Positions 43,825 to 53,622 of a stretch of DNA of 64,000 nucleotides are shown here, piece after piece. Origin of the DNA: Roseospira visakhapatnamensis (lineage in GTDB: Bacteria; Pseudomonadota; Alphaproteobacteria; Rhodospirillales; Rhodospirillaceae); the NCBI RefSeq assembly GCF_014197915.1, contig NZ_JACIGK010000019.1, forward strand, positions 1 to 64,000, given 5' to 3'. Under the pieces are notes generated by a model. That model did no database searches and had not been told where the DNA came from. It saw only the letters and a list, made by a program, of their open reading frames with translations. How positions within the stretch are numbered: position 1 is the stretch's first letter; the number at the start of each line of letters is the position of its first letter. The position numbers and the translations under genes are program-made.

Positions 43825-44607
43825 ATGATCACCGCTTCGCCCACACCCGACCCGTCCCTCGGCCTCGCCGGCCTGCGCGTGCTGGTGACCGGCGGGACCA
43901 CCGGCATCGGCGGCGGAATCACGCGCGCCCTGGCGGCGACGGGCGCCCGGGTGGCCGCGCAGTATCACGACGGCGCCGAGACCGCCCGCGCGCTGACGGC
44001 CGAGACCGGCGACGCCGTCACGACCCGCGCCGCCGACCTGACCGCCGCCGGTCAGCCGGCCGCCGTGGTCGCCTGGGCGGTCGACGCCCTGGGCGGGCTG
44101 GACGCGGTCGTGAACAACGCCGGCGGCATGGTGGGCCGCATGCCGTTCGAAGCCATCGACGACACTTTCCTGGATCGCGTCTTCGACCTGAACGTCCGCC
44201 AGGCGGTCAAGGTCACGCAAGCCGCCCTGCCCGCCCTGACGGACAGCGCGCACGCCTCCGTGCTGTTCCTGGGGTCCATCAGCGCCCGCACCGGGGGGAG
44301 CCCGGGCTCGTCGATGTACAGCGCCTGCAAGGCGTTCCTGTCCACCCTGACGCGATCCTTGGCGCGCGAACTATCGCCACGCGGCATCCGTGTCAACGCC
44401 TTGTCGCCGGGCACCGTCGACACCGCCTTTCATCAGCGGCACTCGACACCGCAAAAGCTGGAGAGCACGCGCGCGAGCATTCCCCTGGGCCGCCTGGGCA
44501 CGCCGGCCGACTGCGCCGGCCCGGCGTTGACCCTGCTTTCACCGACGCTGGGCGGATACGTGACGGGCCAGGTGGTGGAGGTCAACGGTGGTCAACTCAT
44601 GGCGTGA
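43825..44607 (+). CDS. Short-chain dehydrogenase/reductase
   Basis: A 260-residue NAD(P)-dependent oxidoreductase of the classical SDR type. It has the cofactor motif VTGGTTGIGGGI at about 21-32, the NNAGG motif near residue 94, and a serine (LGSIS, about 152) with YSACK (about 165-169) as catalytic residues. VNALSPGTVDTAFH and the end GGYVTGQVVEVNGGQ are normal. The arrangement is close to FabG-like and glucose/3-oxoacyl reductases, so the substrate is open. No pathway neighbour is obvious. Confidence 0.9.
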   Translation: MITASPTPDPSLGLAGLRVLVTGGTTGIGGGITRALAATGARVAAQYHDGAETARALTAETGDAVTTRAADLTAAGQPAAVVAWAVDALGGLDAVVNNAGGMVGRMPFEAIDDTFLDRVFDLNVRQAVKVTQAALPALTDSAHASVLFLGSISARTGGSPGSSMYSACKAFLSTLTRSLARELSPRGIRVNALSPGTVDTAFHQRHSTPQKLESTRASIPLGRLGTPADCAGPALTLLSPTLGGYVTGQVVEVNGGQLMA

Positions 44608-44661
44608 GCCGCCACGGCGCCCTCCGCGCGCCGCCAGACCAGGCCAAACCGCGAGGCAAAC

Positions 44662-44690
44662 CCCGGGCTATCGTCGCCCGGGCTATCGTC
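44662..44690 (+). repeat. Direct repeat of 14 bases downstream of the SDR gene
   Basis: CCCGGGCTATCGTC occurs twice, at 44662-44675 and 44677-44690, with one base between. It lies between two convergent genes and may help end transcription, but no U-tract follows. Confidence 0.6.
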
Positions 44691-44725
44691 CCCGGAGCCG
44701 GCCATCGCGCGCGGCCCGGGCATCC

Positions 44726-44935
44726 TCAGGTATTGGCCACCCGCAACAACCGGCGATCGTCCTCGCGCAAAAGCTGATCGACCGTCTTGTGGTAGTCTTC
44801 CCAAGTATCGCAGAACTCTCCGATCGCCTGCACAAGGCATTCCTCGGAGGACCGTCCCGTTCGCTCCGCCAGGGACGTCAACCTGTCCAACAGAGCCTGC
44901 GGTACATTGGCGGTCATGGGCACAGTATGGGTCAC
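44726..44935 (-). CDS. Ribbon-helix-helix protein, orphan antitoxin-like
   Basis: A 69-residue protein. After THTVPMTANVPQ comes the RHH pattern ALLDRLTSLAERTGRSSEECLVQAI, then an acidic helical tail (WEDYHKTVDQLLREDDRR), as in antitoxins of the ParD or CopG sort. The GTG start at 44935 is chosen because AAGGAGGTG stands just upstream; a longer ATG start at 44971 would overlap that site. No toxin frame follows: only 118 bases separate it from the SDR gene. It may be a stand-alone regulator. Confidence 0.75.
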   Translation of the reverse strand: MTHTVPMTANVPQALLDRLTSLAERTGRSSEECLVQAIGEFCDTWEDYHKTVDQLLREDDRRLLRVANT

Positions 44936-45471
44936 GACGAAAACACCTCCTTGTTGCGAAATGGCCCCCATGCCGACCCCTGACCGACGACGATCGGGTG
45001 CGCGGTCCCCCTCCGCGCGGGCTGTCGCCCTCCGTCACCCTGGTCCCCGCGAGGTCTTGGTCCGGCCTCGATCGGAGTCCCGCCTGCCGCGACTGTTATG
45101 CCCGGAGTCGGGATGGAATGGAAAGAGGTCATGACCAAATACAGCGTGTTTTCGTGCAGGGCCAGATATGGTTTATTGTCCTGGGGTGCGGGTCCCAATA
45201 TCTGGAATCTCCTTGTCAGTGTCGACCATCACTCCATCGCATTTTAAGTATATCGAAGGGAATATGAGGGGGGCGATTCGCGCCGCGCATCCCTCGCGAG
45301 GAATCGCGCGGCGGACGGTGACGGACGACTCTTCACCAATTCGTGGCGCATCGCGTCCTTATTGGATGATGGGAGCGGGCGGCTCGTCCATCAAGGGGCC
45401 GGCGCGCGGTCCCGCCAGCGCCTGGCCATGATATGCCTCATGCGCGCTTGACGTCCTGGAGACTGGAACCC
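44936..45471. other. Intergenic region with lower GC and a long inverted repeat
   Basis: No gene is convincing in these 536 bases. The part 45110-45265 is AT-richer than its surroundings. CCAGATAT (45162-45169) and ATATCTGG (45198-45205) form an inverted repeat around a 28-base loop. This may be a promoter region for the penicillin-binding protein gene or a degenerate remnant. Confidence 0.4.
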
Positions 45472-47520
45472 ATGGCGAGTCGGGGGGACCGCAATAGCGG
45501 TAGCGGAGGACGGCGCGCCGGACCCAAGGCCGGCGCCCGAGGGTCCGGCCGCGCCGCGGCGACCGGAACCCGCTCAGCCAAACGCGCGCCAAAGACACGC
45601 ACGCCCCGGGGCAAGGCCCGGCCCCAGGGCGCCCCCCCCGCGCGCCCTCCGAAAAAACCGGCATCCGGGGCCGGCGCGACGCGGCGCCGGCGACGGTCGC
45701 CCCCGCCGCGGTCCCGGGCGCGCGCGTCCCGCCGCTCACCGTGGCTGCGCGCGCTCGCGCTCGGTCTGGTGGTGGTCATCTGGTCGGCCGTGGTCCTGGC
45801 CGGCGTGATCGGCTGGTACGCCTACGACCTCCCGAATGTGCAGGAAGCCGCCGCCCGCCCGCGCCCGGCCAGCATGGTCGTCCAGGCCGTGGATGGGACG
45901 CCCCTCGCCGCCGTCGGCCCGATCCATGGCGATCCGGTCTCGGTCGCGACACTGCCCCCGATCCTGGTACGGGCCGTGCTGGCCACCGAGGACCGGCGCT
46001 TCCACCACCATTTTGGCGTCGATCCCATCGGGGTCACCCGTGCCATCATCGTCAATGTGACCCAGGGGCGGTTCGTCCAGGGCGGCAGCACCATCACCCA
46101 GCAGGTGGCGAAGAACCTGTTCCTGACCCACGCCCGCACCTTACGCCGCAAGGTCCAAGAGGTGCTGCTGGCACTGTGGCTGGAGCACACCTTCACCAAG
46201 GAGCAGATTCTCGACCTGTACCTGAACCGGGTCTACCTGGGGGCCGGCACCTATGGCATGGACGCGGCCGCGCGGCGCTACTTCCGGCGCCCGGCCACGC
46301 AGGTCACCCCCTATCAGGCGGCGGTGCTGGCCGGCCTGATGAAGGCCCCCTCACGCCTCAACCCGGCCACCAGCCCCGACCGCGCCCACGCCCGCGCCCG
46401 CGAGGTGCTGGGCAACCTGGTGGAGACCGGCGACCTGGACGCCGCCCAGGCCGCGCGCATCGCCCGCGAGGGCCGGTCCGACCTGGCGCTGGCCCGGGGG
46501 CGGGGCAGCGGCGGGCGCTACTTCGCGGGCTGGGTGATGGACCGCGTGGACGGTCATGTGGGCACGCCGGGCCGTGACCTGGTGGTGGAGACGACGTTGC
46601 GACCGGCCGTCCAGCACGCCGCCGAGCAAGCCCTGTCCACGGTGCTGGAACGCGAGGGACGGGCGCGCGGGGCCACCCAGGGCGCCGTGGTGGTTCTGGA
46701 TCCGGGAGGCGCGGTGCTGGCCATGGTCGGCGGGCGCGACTTCCGCGCCAGCCAGTTCAACCGCGCCGCCCAGGCACGGCGGCAACCGGGATCGGCCTTC
46801 AAGCCGGTCGTCTTCCTGGCCGGCCTGGAAGCCGGCCTGCGACCCGACACCGTGATCCCCGACGCACCGGTCCGTGTGCGCGGCTGGGCGCCCGAGAACC
46901 ACGATGGCCGGTTCCGGGGGCCGATCAGCCTGACCGAGGCCCTGGCGCACTCGGTGAACACTGTCGCCGTGCGCGTCGCCGAGACCGCCGGCCGCGCCCG
47001 GGTGGCGCGCGTGGCCCGGCGCCTGGGCCTGACCGAGGTGGACACCGAGGATCCCTCCCTGGCCCTGGGCACCACCGAGGTCTCGCCCCTGAACCTGACG
47101 GCGGCCTATGCCGCCATCGCCAACGGCGGCACGGCGGCCTTCCCCCACGGCATCACCCGGATCCTGGATCGCGAGGGACGCGTGCTCTACCGCCGCCAGG
47201 CGTCCGGGACGCCCCCCCGGGTGATGGCGCCCGGGCATGCAGCGGACCTGCGCGCCATGCTGCGGGCCGTGGTCACCGGCGGCACCGGGCGCGCCGCCCA
47301 GCCTCGGGGACCCGGCCTGATCGCCGCCGGCAAGACCGGAACCACCCAGGCGTTCCGCGATGCCTGGTTCGTGGGCTTCGTTCAGGACACCACGGACGGC
47401 GGCCTCGCCGTGGCCGGGGTGTGGATGGGCGACGACCGCGCGCGCGCCATGGACGGCGTCACCGGCGGCACGCTGCCGGCGGCCGTGTTCAAGGCGCTGT
47501 TCGAGTCCTGGCGGCCGTGA
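45472..47520 (+). CDS. Class A penicillin-binding protein 1 (transglycosylase/transpeptidase)
   Basis: A 682-residue bifunctional peptidoglycan synthase. The first 95 residues are very basic (Arg, Lys, Gly, Pro) and cytoplasmic; one membrane anchor follows (ALALGLVVVIWSAVVLAGVIG). The GT51 domain has the catalytic glutamate in TEDRRFHHHFGVDP (about residue 170), GGSTITQQVAKNLF and RKVQEVLLALWLE. The transpeptidase has the SxxK motif in PGSAFKPVV (about 441), SVNT and KTGTT (about 620). Length and order are as in PBP1A/PbpC-like proteins. ATG 45472 starts the basic tail; an upstream ATG at 45433 is less likely. Confidence 0.94.
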   Translation: MASRGDRNSGSGGRRAGPKAGARGSGRAAATGTRSAKRAPKTRTPRGKARPQGAPPARPPKKPASGAGATRRRRRSPPPRSRARASRRSPWLRALALGLVVVIWSAVVLAGVIGWYAYDLPNVQEAAARPRPASMVVQAVDGTPLAAVGPIHGDPVSVATLPPILVRAVLATEDRRFHHHFGVDPIGVTRAIIVNVTQGRFVQGGSTITQQVAKNLFLTHARTLRRKVQEVLLALWLEHTFTKEQILDLYLNRVYLGAGTYGMDAAARRYFRRPATQVTPYQAAVLAGLMKAPSRLNPATSPDRAHARAREVLGNLVETGDLDAAQAARIAREGRSDLALARGRGSGGRYFAGWVMDRVDGHVGTPGRDLVVETTLRPAVQHAAEQALSTVLEREGRARGATQGAVVVLDPGGAVLAMVGGRDFRASQFNRAAQARRQPGSAFKPVVFLAGLEAGLRPDTVIPDAPVRVRGWAPENHDGRFRGPISLTEALAHSVNTVAVRVAETAGRARVARVARRLGLTEVDTEDPSLALGTTEVSPLNLTAAYAAIANGGTAAFPHGITRILDREGRVLYRRQASGTPPRVMAPGHAADLRAMLRAVVTGGTGRAAQPRGPGLIAAGKTGTTQAFRDAWFVGFVQDTTDGGLAVAGVWMGDDRARAMDGVTGGTLPAAVFKALFESWRP

Positions 47521-47535
47521 GGGGAGCGTTGGGCG

Positions 47536-47875
47536 CTACTCCGCCGTCCGCGCCGCCTTCTCGGTCAGACCGGAGGTGCCGAAGCGGCGCGCCAGTTCGG
47601 CCCACACGCGGTCGGGCGCCACGCCCGCCTCGGCCCACAGCACGCTCAGGTGATACAGCAGGTCGGCGCTTTCCGTGACCACGTGGTCCGGCCCCTCGGC
47701 CAGGGCGGCGACGATGGTTTCGGTCGCCTCCTCGCCGAACTTCTGGCAGATCTTGCCGCGCCCCTTGGCGAACAGCTTGGCGGTGTAGGAGTCCGACGGG
47801 TCGGCGCCCTTGCGGGCCGTGACCACCTCGTACAAGCGATCCAGCACCCGGGCATCGGGGGCGGGCGCGGTCGCC

Positions 47876-47889
<14 letters not shown>
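47536..47889 (-). CDS. hisE: Phosphoribosyl-ATP pyrophosphatase
   Basis: It removes pyrophosphate from phosphoribosyl-ATP, the second step of histidine synthesis. The 117-residue protein belongs to the MazG-like all-alpha HisE family: [30 protein letters not shown] and [18 protein letters not shown] hold the metal-binding acidic residues. It starts inside the end of hisF (14-base overlap) and is the last gene of the hisH-hisA-hisF-hisE run. Confidence 0.95.
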
Positions 47890-48645
<756 letters not shown>

Positions 48646-48652
<7 letters not shown>

Positions 48653-49395
48653 GGCGCGGACTCCTCGGGGACGCTCAGGACCGCCAGCGCCTGCGCGAGG
48701 TCGATGCGACCATCGTACAGGGCCCGGCCGCTGATCAGGCCGACGATGCCGCTGCGGCGGTGATTGGCGACGGCGCGCACGTCCTCCAGCGAGGCAATGC
48801 CGCCGGACAGGATCACCGGCGTGGTCAGGCGCCCGGCGATGGCCGCCGTGGCCTTGAGGTTGGGTCCCTTGAGGACGCCGTCGCGGTCGATATCCGTATG
48901 GATGATGGCGGCGACCCCGGCGTCCTCGAACCGCAGCGCCAAATCGAGAGCCGTGACCTCCGAGGTGGTCGCCCAGCCCTCCACCGCCACCCGGCCGTCG
49001 CGGGCGTCGATGCCCACGGCGACACGGCCCGGAAAGTCCCGACAGGCGCGCCGCACCAGGTCGGGATCGGTCAGGGCGACGGTGCCCAGGATGACGCGCG
49101 CCACGCCCTTGTCGAGCCAGAAGGCGACGGTCTCCAGGGAGCGGATGCCGCCCCCCAGTTGCACCGGCACGCCGCCGGCCGCCGCGAGGATGCCCTCGAC
49201 CGCCGCCTCGTTCACCGGCCGGCCGGCGAAGGCGCCGTTGAGGTCCACCACATGCAGCCAGCGGCAGCCGGCCTCCACGAACACCCGGGCCTGGTCGCCC
49301 GGCCGGTCGTTGAACACGGTGGCCTGGTCCATGTCGCCGCGCAGCAGGCGCACGCACTGGCCGTCCTTCAGGTCGATGGCGGGAAACAGAATCAT
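48646..49395 (-). CDS. hisA: Phosphoribosylformimino-5-aminoimidazole carboxamide ribotide isomerase
   Basis: The 249-residue barrel enzyme performs the Amadori rearrangement that produces the HisF substrate. It is related to HisF. The catalytic aspartate is in [16 protein letters not shown] (residue 8) and its partner in [14 protein letters not shown] (about residue 130). [11 protein letters not shown] and [13 protein letters not shown] are the phosphate loops. It lies between hisH (four bases away) and hisF, with overlap. Confidence 0.96.
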
Positions 49396-49399
49396 GGGC

Positions 49400-50044
49400 T
49401 CAGGGCGTCCAGCGCAAGAAGTTCGTGATCAGGCGCAGGCCGGTGGCCTGGCTCTTTTCGGGATGGAACTGGGTGCCGGCCAGGTTGTCGCGCCCCACCA
49501 TGGCGGTGACCGTGCCACCGTAGGACACGGTGGCCAGGGCGTGGGCCGGGTCGTTCAGCGCGACGTGATAGGAGTGCACGAAGTAGGCGTGCTGCCCCGG
49601 ATGGAGGCCGGCGAGAAGGGGATGCGCCGGAGCCTCCAGCGCGAGGTCGTTCCAGCCCATGTGCGGGACCTTGAGGGCCGGGTCGGCGGGCCGGACCGGC
49701 ACGACCACGCCGTCGATCCAGCCCAGTCCGGGATGGCGGCCGTGTTCCCGGCCCTCGCGCGCCATCAACTGCATGCCGACGCAGATGCCCAGGAACGGCC
49801 GCGCGGTGACCATGACCGCCTCGGCCAGCGCCTCCCTCATACCGTCCACGGCGTCCAGGCCACGCTTGCAGTCGGCGAAGGCGCCGACCCCGGGCAGGAC
49901 CACGCGATCCGCCTGGATCACCTCGTCCGGCCGATCGGTGACCCGGATCCGGGCGTCCAGGTGAGCCTCGGCGGCCGCGCGCTCGAACGCCTTGGCGGCG
50001 GAGCGCAGATTGCCGGAGCCGTAGTCGATGATGGCGACGAGCAT
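49400..50044 (-). CDS. hisH: Imidazole glycerol phosphate synthase, glutamine amidotransferase subunit
   Basis: The 214-residue glutaminase partner of HisF. It opens with [13 protein letters not shown]; the triad is the cysteine in [11 protein letters not shown] (about residue 84) and the histidine and glutamate in GTQFHPEKS (about residue 195). The ATG at 50044 fits the family; the frame continues open for another 250 codons upstream but that part is noncoding. It is the first gene of the leftward his run. hisB lies 2.6 kb upstream in the same orientation. Confidence 0.95.
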   Translation of the reverse strand: MLVAIIDYGSGNLRSAAKAFERAAAEAHLDARIRVTDRPDEVIQADRVVLPGVGAFADCKRGLDAVDGMREALAEAVMVTARPFLGICVGMQLMAREGREHGRHPGLGWIDGVVVPVRPADPALKVPHMGWNDLALEAPAHPLLAGLHPGQHAYFVHSYHVALNDPAHALATVSYGGTVTAMVGRDNLAGTQFHPEKSQATGLRLITNFLRWTP

Positions 50045-50443
50045 GGGATCCTCGGTACGGGGGGCGGTCTCCAGGTCTGGACCACGAACGAGCGTCGGTG
50101 ACGTCGGCCCCCATCGACTGTGGGCCGGAGGCGGCATGCACGCCATCACGGACATGGCGGGCACGACAGGACAGCGCGTGGCATCAGACGCGCCCCGGTC
50201 GGCGGGACCCGCGCCGCCCCTGACGCCGCCACAAGACACGACACCTTCTAGCAGGATGGGCCCGCGGGAGAAAGGGGCTCCACCCAAGGCACCAGGGCGT
50301 TCGCCTTTGGAGACGGCCCGTTCGGTCCCCGCCCGCGTCCCCGCGAACCGCGTCACCAGGACGACACACCCCACCCCGGCCCTCCCCGTGCCGGCTATCA
50401 TGGTCACACTTCTTTTTCCCGTTGGCAGCTTACGTCCAAGGTA

Positions 50444-50510
50444 AAGCGGGGGCTGCCGCCCCCGACCCCCGCTTGGGAGGAGACCCCCCAAGCCCTCCTT
50501 TTTTTCTTTT
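50444..50510 (+). terminator. Rightward intrinsic-terminator-like hairpins
   Basis: A perfect nine-base stem AAGCGGGGG/CCCCCGCTT (50444-50452 with 50466-50474) is followed by overlapping stems CTTGGG/CCCAAG and GGAGG/CCTCC, then TTTTTTTCTTTT (50499-50510). The GC-rich block resembles intergenic repeats seen in many GC-rich proteobacteria. No annotated rightward transcript enters from the left. Confidence 0.55.
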
Positions 50511-50514
50511 CTAG

Positions 50515-50570
50515 AAAAAACTGGGGGTCTGGGGGCTGTTCCCCAGGTAAAAACCGGGCATAGCCCGGTT
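50515..50570 (-). terminator. Leftward terminator-like hairpin plus a perfect short hairpin
   Basis: On the minus strand CTGGGG-AACAGC-CCCCAG is followed by further Cs and a TTTTTT run (50515-50520). Just to its right AACCGGGC-ATA-GCCCGGTT (50552-50570) is a perfect hairpin. Together they could end a leftward transcript that begins in this gap. Confidence 0.45.
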
Positions 50571-50833
50571 CTACTTCGATGACCCAAATTAGCATTGAGA
50601 TAAAGATGTGTGAATCTGGTAGCCCCATGGAATGGGGGAGGTTGGGAGGGGGGTCCTGGAGGGGCGCACGCCCAACCGGCGGGATCAGATCCAAAGGCGA
50701 TCACCCCGCCCAAGGCACGCTCGCGGGATGGATCCTGGGCGCCGGGCCCCTCGACCCATCCGAAGGGGTCTGGCCAGCGAGTCCGCAAACCGGCATACTC
50801 GCTCGAAGAATAACTATTGGTTGAAATCTAGAA

Positions 50834-52651
50834 ATGCTAATTTCCCTATATGCGCGCCTAGATTGCCGACGTGACCAGATCCGCGTGCCCTCGCTCCTGT
50901 GGTCCCGCATCGCCCGGACGGCGGTGGTGGTGGCCGCGCCGCTGCTGGCGACCGCCTGCGGGGCCGCCCCGCCGCTGCACGATGTCCCCCCGTCGCCGCC
51001 TGTCCCGCCGCTGTCGGCGGCGCAGCGGGAGGCGGTCGGCGTGATGGCCCTGGGCCGCGTCACCCACTCGGCGGACCTTGGCGCCAGCCTGGGCGGCTAT
51101 CGGGTGGACTCCTTCTGCGCGGGACCGATCTCCGGCGTGGCCGCCCGGGTCAGCGACACCGACATCGCCGCGCGCTTCCGCGCGAGCTTCGCCCGGGTCA
51201 TGGGCGACCGGCTGGGGTTCCGCGTCGCCGACGCCTCCGACGATCTGTTCCGCAGGGTGAGCGCCGGAGCCAAGGCCGAGTTCCTGGTGGCCGCGCGCAT
51301 CGAGAACCTGCGCCTTTCGCTGTGCCGCCAGGTCAACCTCATCGGCCGCCAGATCGGCCTGAGTGGCGAGGCCACCGCGCGGATCGTCTGGCAGATGCTG
51401 GACCAGAAGACCGACCGCCTGGTCTATGACGGCGAGACCCTCGCCCGGGGCGAGCAGGCGTCGCCGGCGCTGGTGCGCATCGAGGACGTGCTGCTCAACC
51501 GGCTGTTCGAGGACGCCCTGGTCCGGCTGGCCGCCGACAACCGCTTCCGGCGCGCCGTGGTCAGCGGCGTCCCGCGCGCCGACGCGTTGCGGCGGACCGA
51601 GGTCTCGACCGGCCCCTGGGGCACCGGACCCGGTCCGCAACCCGGCGTGTCCCCCGCGGCCTGGAGCCCGGGGGCGGCCGCCGCCTCGGGACTGCTGACC
51701 CTGACCGGACCGGCCCCGTACACACGCCCCTTCGCGGTCAACGCCGAGCGGATCCGGGCCGCGACCGTCACCGTCCTGGGCATGCAGGGGCACGGGAGCG
51801 GCTTTTTCGTGAGCCCCGACGGATGGGCGCTAACCAACGCGCACGTGGTCGACCAGGGCGACGTGGTCCGCGTGCGTCTGGTGGACGGACGCGAACTCTG
51901 GGCGCGCGTGGCGCGCCGCCATCCGATCCGCGACGTGGCCCTGTTGCGCGTCGTCGGACAGGGCCTGGCGGCCGTGCCGATCCGCCCTACCCTGGCGCGT
52001 GTGTCCGAGACCACCTATGCCGTCGGCACCCCCGTGGACCGGGACCTGGGGCAGACCGTCAGCCAGGGCATTATCAGTGCCTGGCGGCCGGGCGACCGCC
52101 ACGGCATGGATGTCTATCAGGCGACGACACCGATACACAGCGGCAACAGCGGCGGCCCGCTGGTCGACGCCTGGGGCAACGTGGTGGCTATCACCGTCTC
52201 CACCATTCGCGGTGGCGGCGCCATGGGGTCCAGCCTCAGCTTTTTCATCCCCGTGCACGACGCGTTGCGCCACCTGGGCGTGGTCATCCAGCCGGCCCCG
52301 GCGGCGCCCCAGCCGCCCGCCTTCATGCCCCACCCGATGCCGCCCGCGATGGCGTCTCCGATGGTGCCCTCAATGGGGCTTCCGATGACCACCCCGATGC
52401 CGCCCGGCTTCGGGGGCATGACGGCACACCCGGGTCCGGCCGCCACGCCGCCCTGGTCCGCGCCGGGCACGCGGCGCGGCGCACCATCGATCTCAACGCC
52501 ACCCCCCCTTGACCCCCGCGTCGCGCCCGTCGACGCACCGGCTTCGCTATCCATCCCCCCACCGCCCGGCGGCGCCCCCCTTGAGGCCCCGCCCCCGCCC
52601 GCCGCCACCGTGCCGGACCGGGTCACCCCCGGCCGCGTGCCCCTGTTGTGA
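50834..52651 (+). CDS. Trypsin-like serine protease lipoprotein with a novel N-terminal domain
   Basis: A 605-residue exported protein. A hydrophobic signal ends in the lipobox LLATAC (cysteine near residue 42). Residues about 60-290 form a domain of no recognised family. The trypsin-like domain then has the triad His in WALTNAHVVDQGD (about 336), Asp in HPIRDVALLRV (about 366) and Ser in HSGNSGGPLVD (about 438), as in DegP-type proteases, but no PDZ domain. The last 140 residues are Pro/Met/Ala-rich. A GTG at 50885 gives a better signal-peptide start than ATG 50834, which lies in an AT-rich inverted repeat without a ribosome binding site. Confidence 0.85.
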   Translation: MLISLYARLDCRRDQIRVPSLLWSRIARTAVVVAAPLLATACGAAPPLHDVPPSPPVPPLSAAQREAVGVMALGRVTHSADLGASLGGYRVDSFCAGPISGVAARVSDTDIAARFRASFARVMGDRLGFRVADASDDLFRRVSAGAKAEFLVAARIENLRLSLCRQVNLIGRQIGLSGEATARIVWQMLDQKTDRLVYDGETLARGEQASPALVRIEDVLLNRLFEDALVRLAADNRFRRAVVSGVPRADALRRTEVSTGPWGTGPGPQPGVSPAAWSPGAAAASGLLTLTGPAPYTRPFAVNAERIRAATVTVLGMQGHGSGFFVSPDGWALTNAHVVDQGDVVRVRLVDGRELWARVARRHPIRDVALLRVVGQGLAAVPIRPTLARVSETTYAVGTPVDRDLGQTVSQGIISAWRPGDRHGMDVYQATTPIHSGNSGGPLVDAWGNVVAITVSTIRGGGAMGSSLSFFIPVHDALRHLGVVIQPAPAAPQPPAFMPHPMPPAMASPMVPSMGLPMTTPMPPGFGGMTAHPGPAATPPWSAPGTRRGAPSISTPPPLDPRVAPVDAPASLSIPPPPGGAPLEAPPPPAATVPDRVTPGRVPLL

Positions 52652-52679
52652 TCCCGATGTCCCCGTGGTCCCGGCCGCC

Positions 52680-53279
52680 CTACAGCGAGCCCCCCAGGAC
52701 CCCCTTGGTCGAGGGCACGGCGTCGTCCTTGCGCGGATCGATCTCCACGGCGTGCCGCAAGGCCCGCGCCAGCCCCTTGAAACAACTTTCGGCAATATGA
52801 TGCGCGTTCCCGCCATACTGAGTATCCACGTGCAGTGTGATCCCCCCGGTCTGGGCGAACGCCTGGAACCACTCCTTGAAGAGCTCCGTGTCAAAGTCAC
52901 CAATTTTCGGTTGTGGAAAGTCGACACGCCATACCAAATACGGCCTGTTGGACAAATCCAGGGCCACCCGAGTCAAGGTCTCGTCCATGGGAATCAGCGC
53001 ATGGCCGTAACGTCGGATGCCCATTCTGTCGCCCAAAGCCTGAGATATCACGTTGCCGAGGGCCAAAGCCGAGTCTTCGGTGGTGTGGTGAAAGTCGATA
53101 TGAGTGTCGCCTTCGGCGCGTATCCTAAGATCGATCAGACTATGCCGCGCAAGCTGCTCCAGCATGTGGTCGAGAAACCCGATTCCAGTCGACACATCGT
53201 AGTGCCCACTTCCGTCGAGATTGACCGAAACGCAAATCCGGGTTTCTTTGGTGACACGTTCGAGTCTGGCTTGGCGCAT
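52680..53279 (-). CDS. hisB: Imidazoleglycerol-phosphate dehydratase
   Basis: It removes water from imidazole glycerol phosphate, the sixth step of histidine synthesis. The 199-residue monofunctional enzyme has the repeated Mn-binding patterns [30 protein letters not shown] and [21 protein letters not shown] 53279 is chosen because [13 protein letters not shown] is the usual opening; the longer frame to 53351 is unlikely. It is oriented like the other his genes but is separated from hisH by the rightward protease gene. Confidence 0.95.
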   Translation of the reverse strand: MRQARLERVTKETRICVSVNLDGSGHYDVSTGIGFLDHMLEQLARHSLIDLRIRAEGDTHIDFHHTTEDSALALGNVISQALGDRMGIRRYGHALIPMDETLTRVALDLSNRPYLVWRVDFPQPKIGDFDTELFKEWFQAFAQTGGITLHVDTQYGGNAHHIAESCFKGLARALRHAVEIDPRKDDAVPSTKGVLGGSL

Positions 53280-53622
53280 GCTTTGTTTCCGTGCTGCTTC
53301 GGGCCTCATCGCCCGATGTTGGTCAGTCGTGTTAGCAAGACGTGAGCACAACCGCCAGAACTCTTAACAAGAGGGCGGCGTCCACACTGGGCGCGACCCG
53401 CCCGCCAGCACATTAACCCAAAGGGTGATGCCCACACAGGGCGTGGCCATGAAGCGAGACCAAGAACACAATGCGACTCTCGCGATTATCGATGACGTCT
53501 GCACGGATCGGAGGATGTTCACGCCGTGGTGGACGACTGCCCTCTATAGGGCTTGAAGATAGAAGAGCACAAGACAAACCGTGCTTGGGTGAGACTTGGA
53601 CGGGCGAGGAGAGGACGAAAAC
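53280..53622. other. Intergenic region upstream of hisB and the XRE gene
   Basis: The two genes diverge here. The sequence is AT-richer than average, as expected for promoters. Two related segments, GTCCACACTGGGCG near 53380 and GCCCACACAGGGCG near 53430, form an imperfect direct repeat that might be a control site. No gene or RNA is recognised. Confidence 0.4.

Larger units (their letters stand above)
50045..50833. other. Divergent intergenic region with terminators and an AT-rich end
   Basis: The his run leaves to the left and the protease gene to the right, yet this 790-base gap holds terminator-like hairpins in both directions (50444-50570). The last 60 bases before 50843 are AT-rich, as a promoter should be. 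A perfect 11-base inverted repeat (AAATTAGCATT at 50586-50596, AATGCTAATTT at 50833-50843) frames 258 bases. No protein gene is supported. Confidence 0.5.

Noticed and set aside
49400-50788. 462-codon version of hisH with a 248-residue N-terminal extension
   Set aside because: The extension crosses terminator-like hairpins and repetitive sequence; HisH proteins begin at the ATG at 50044.
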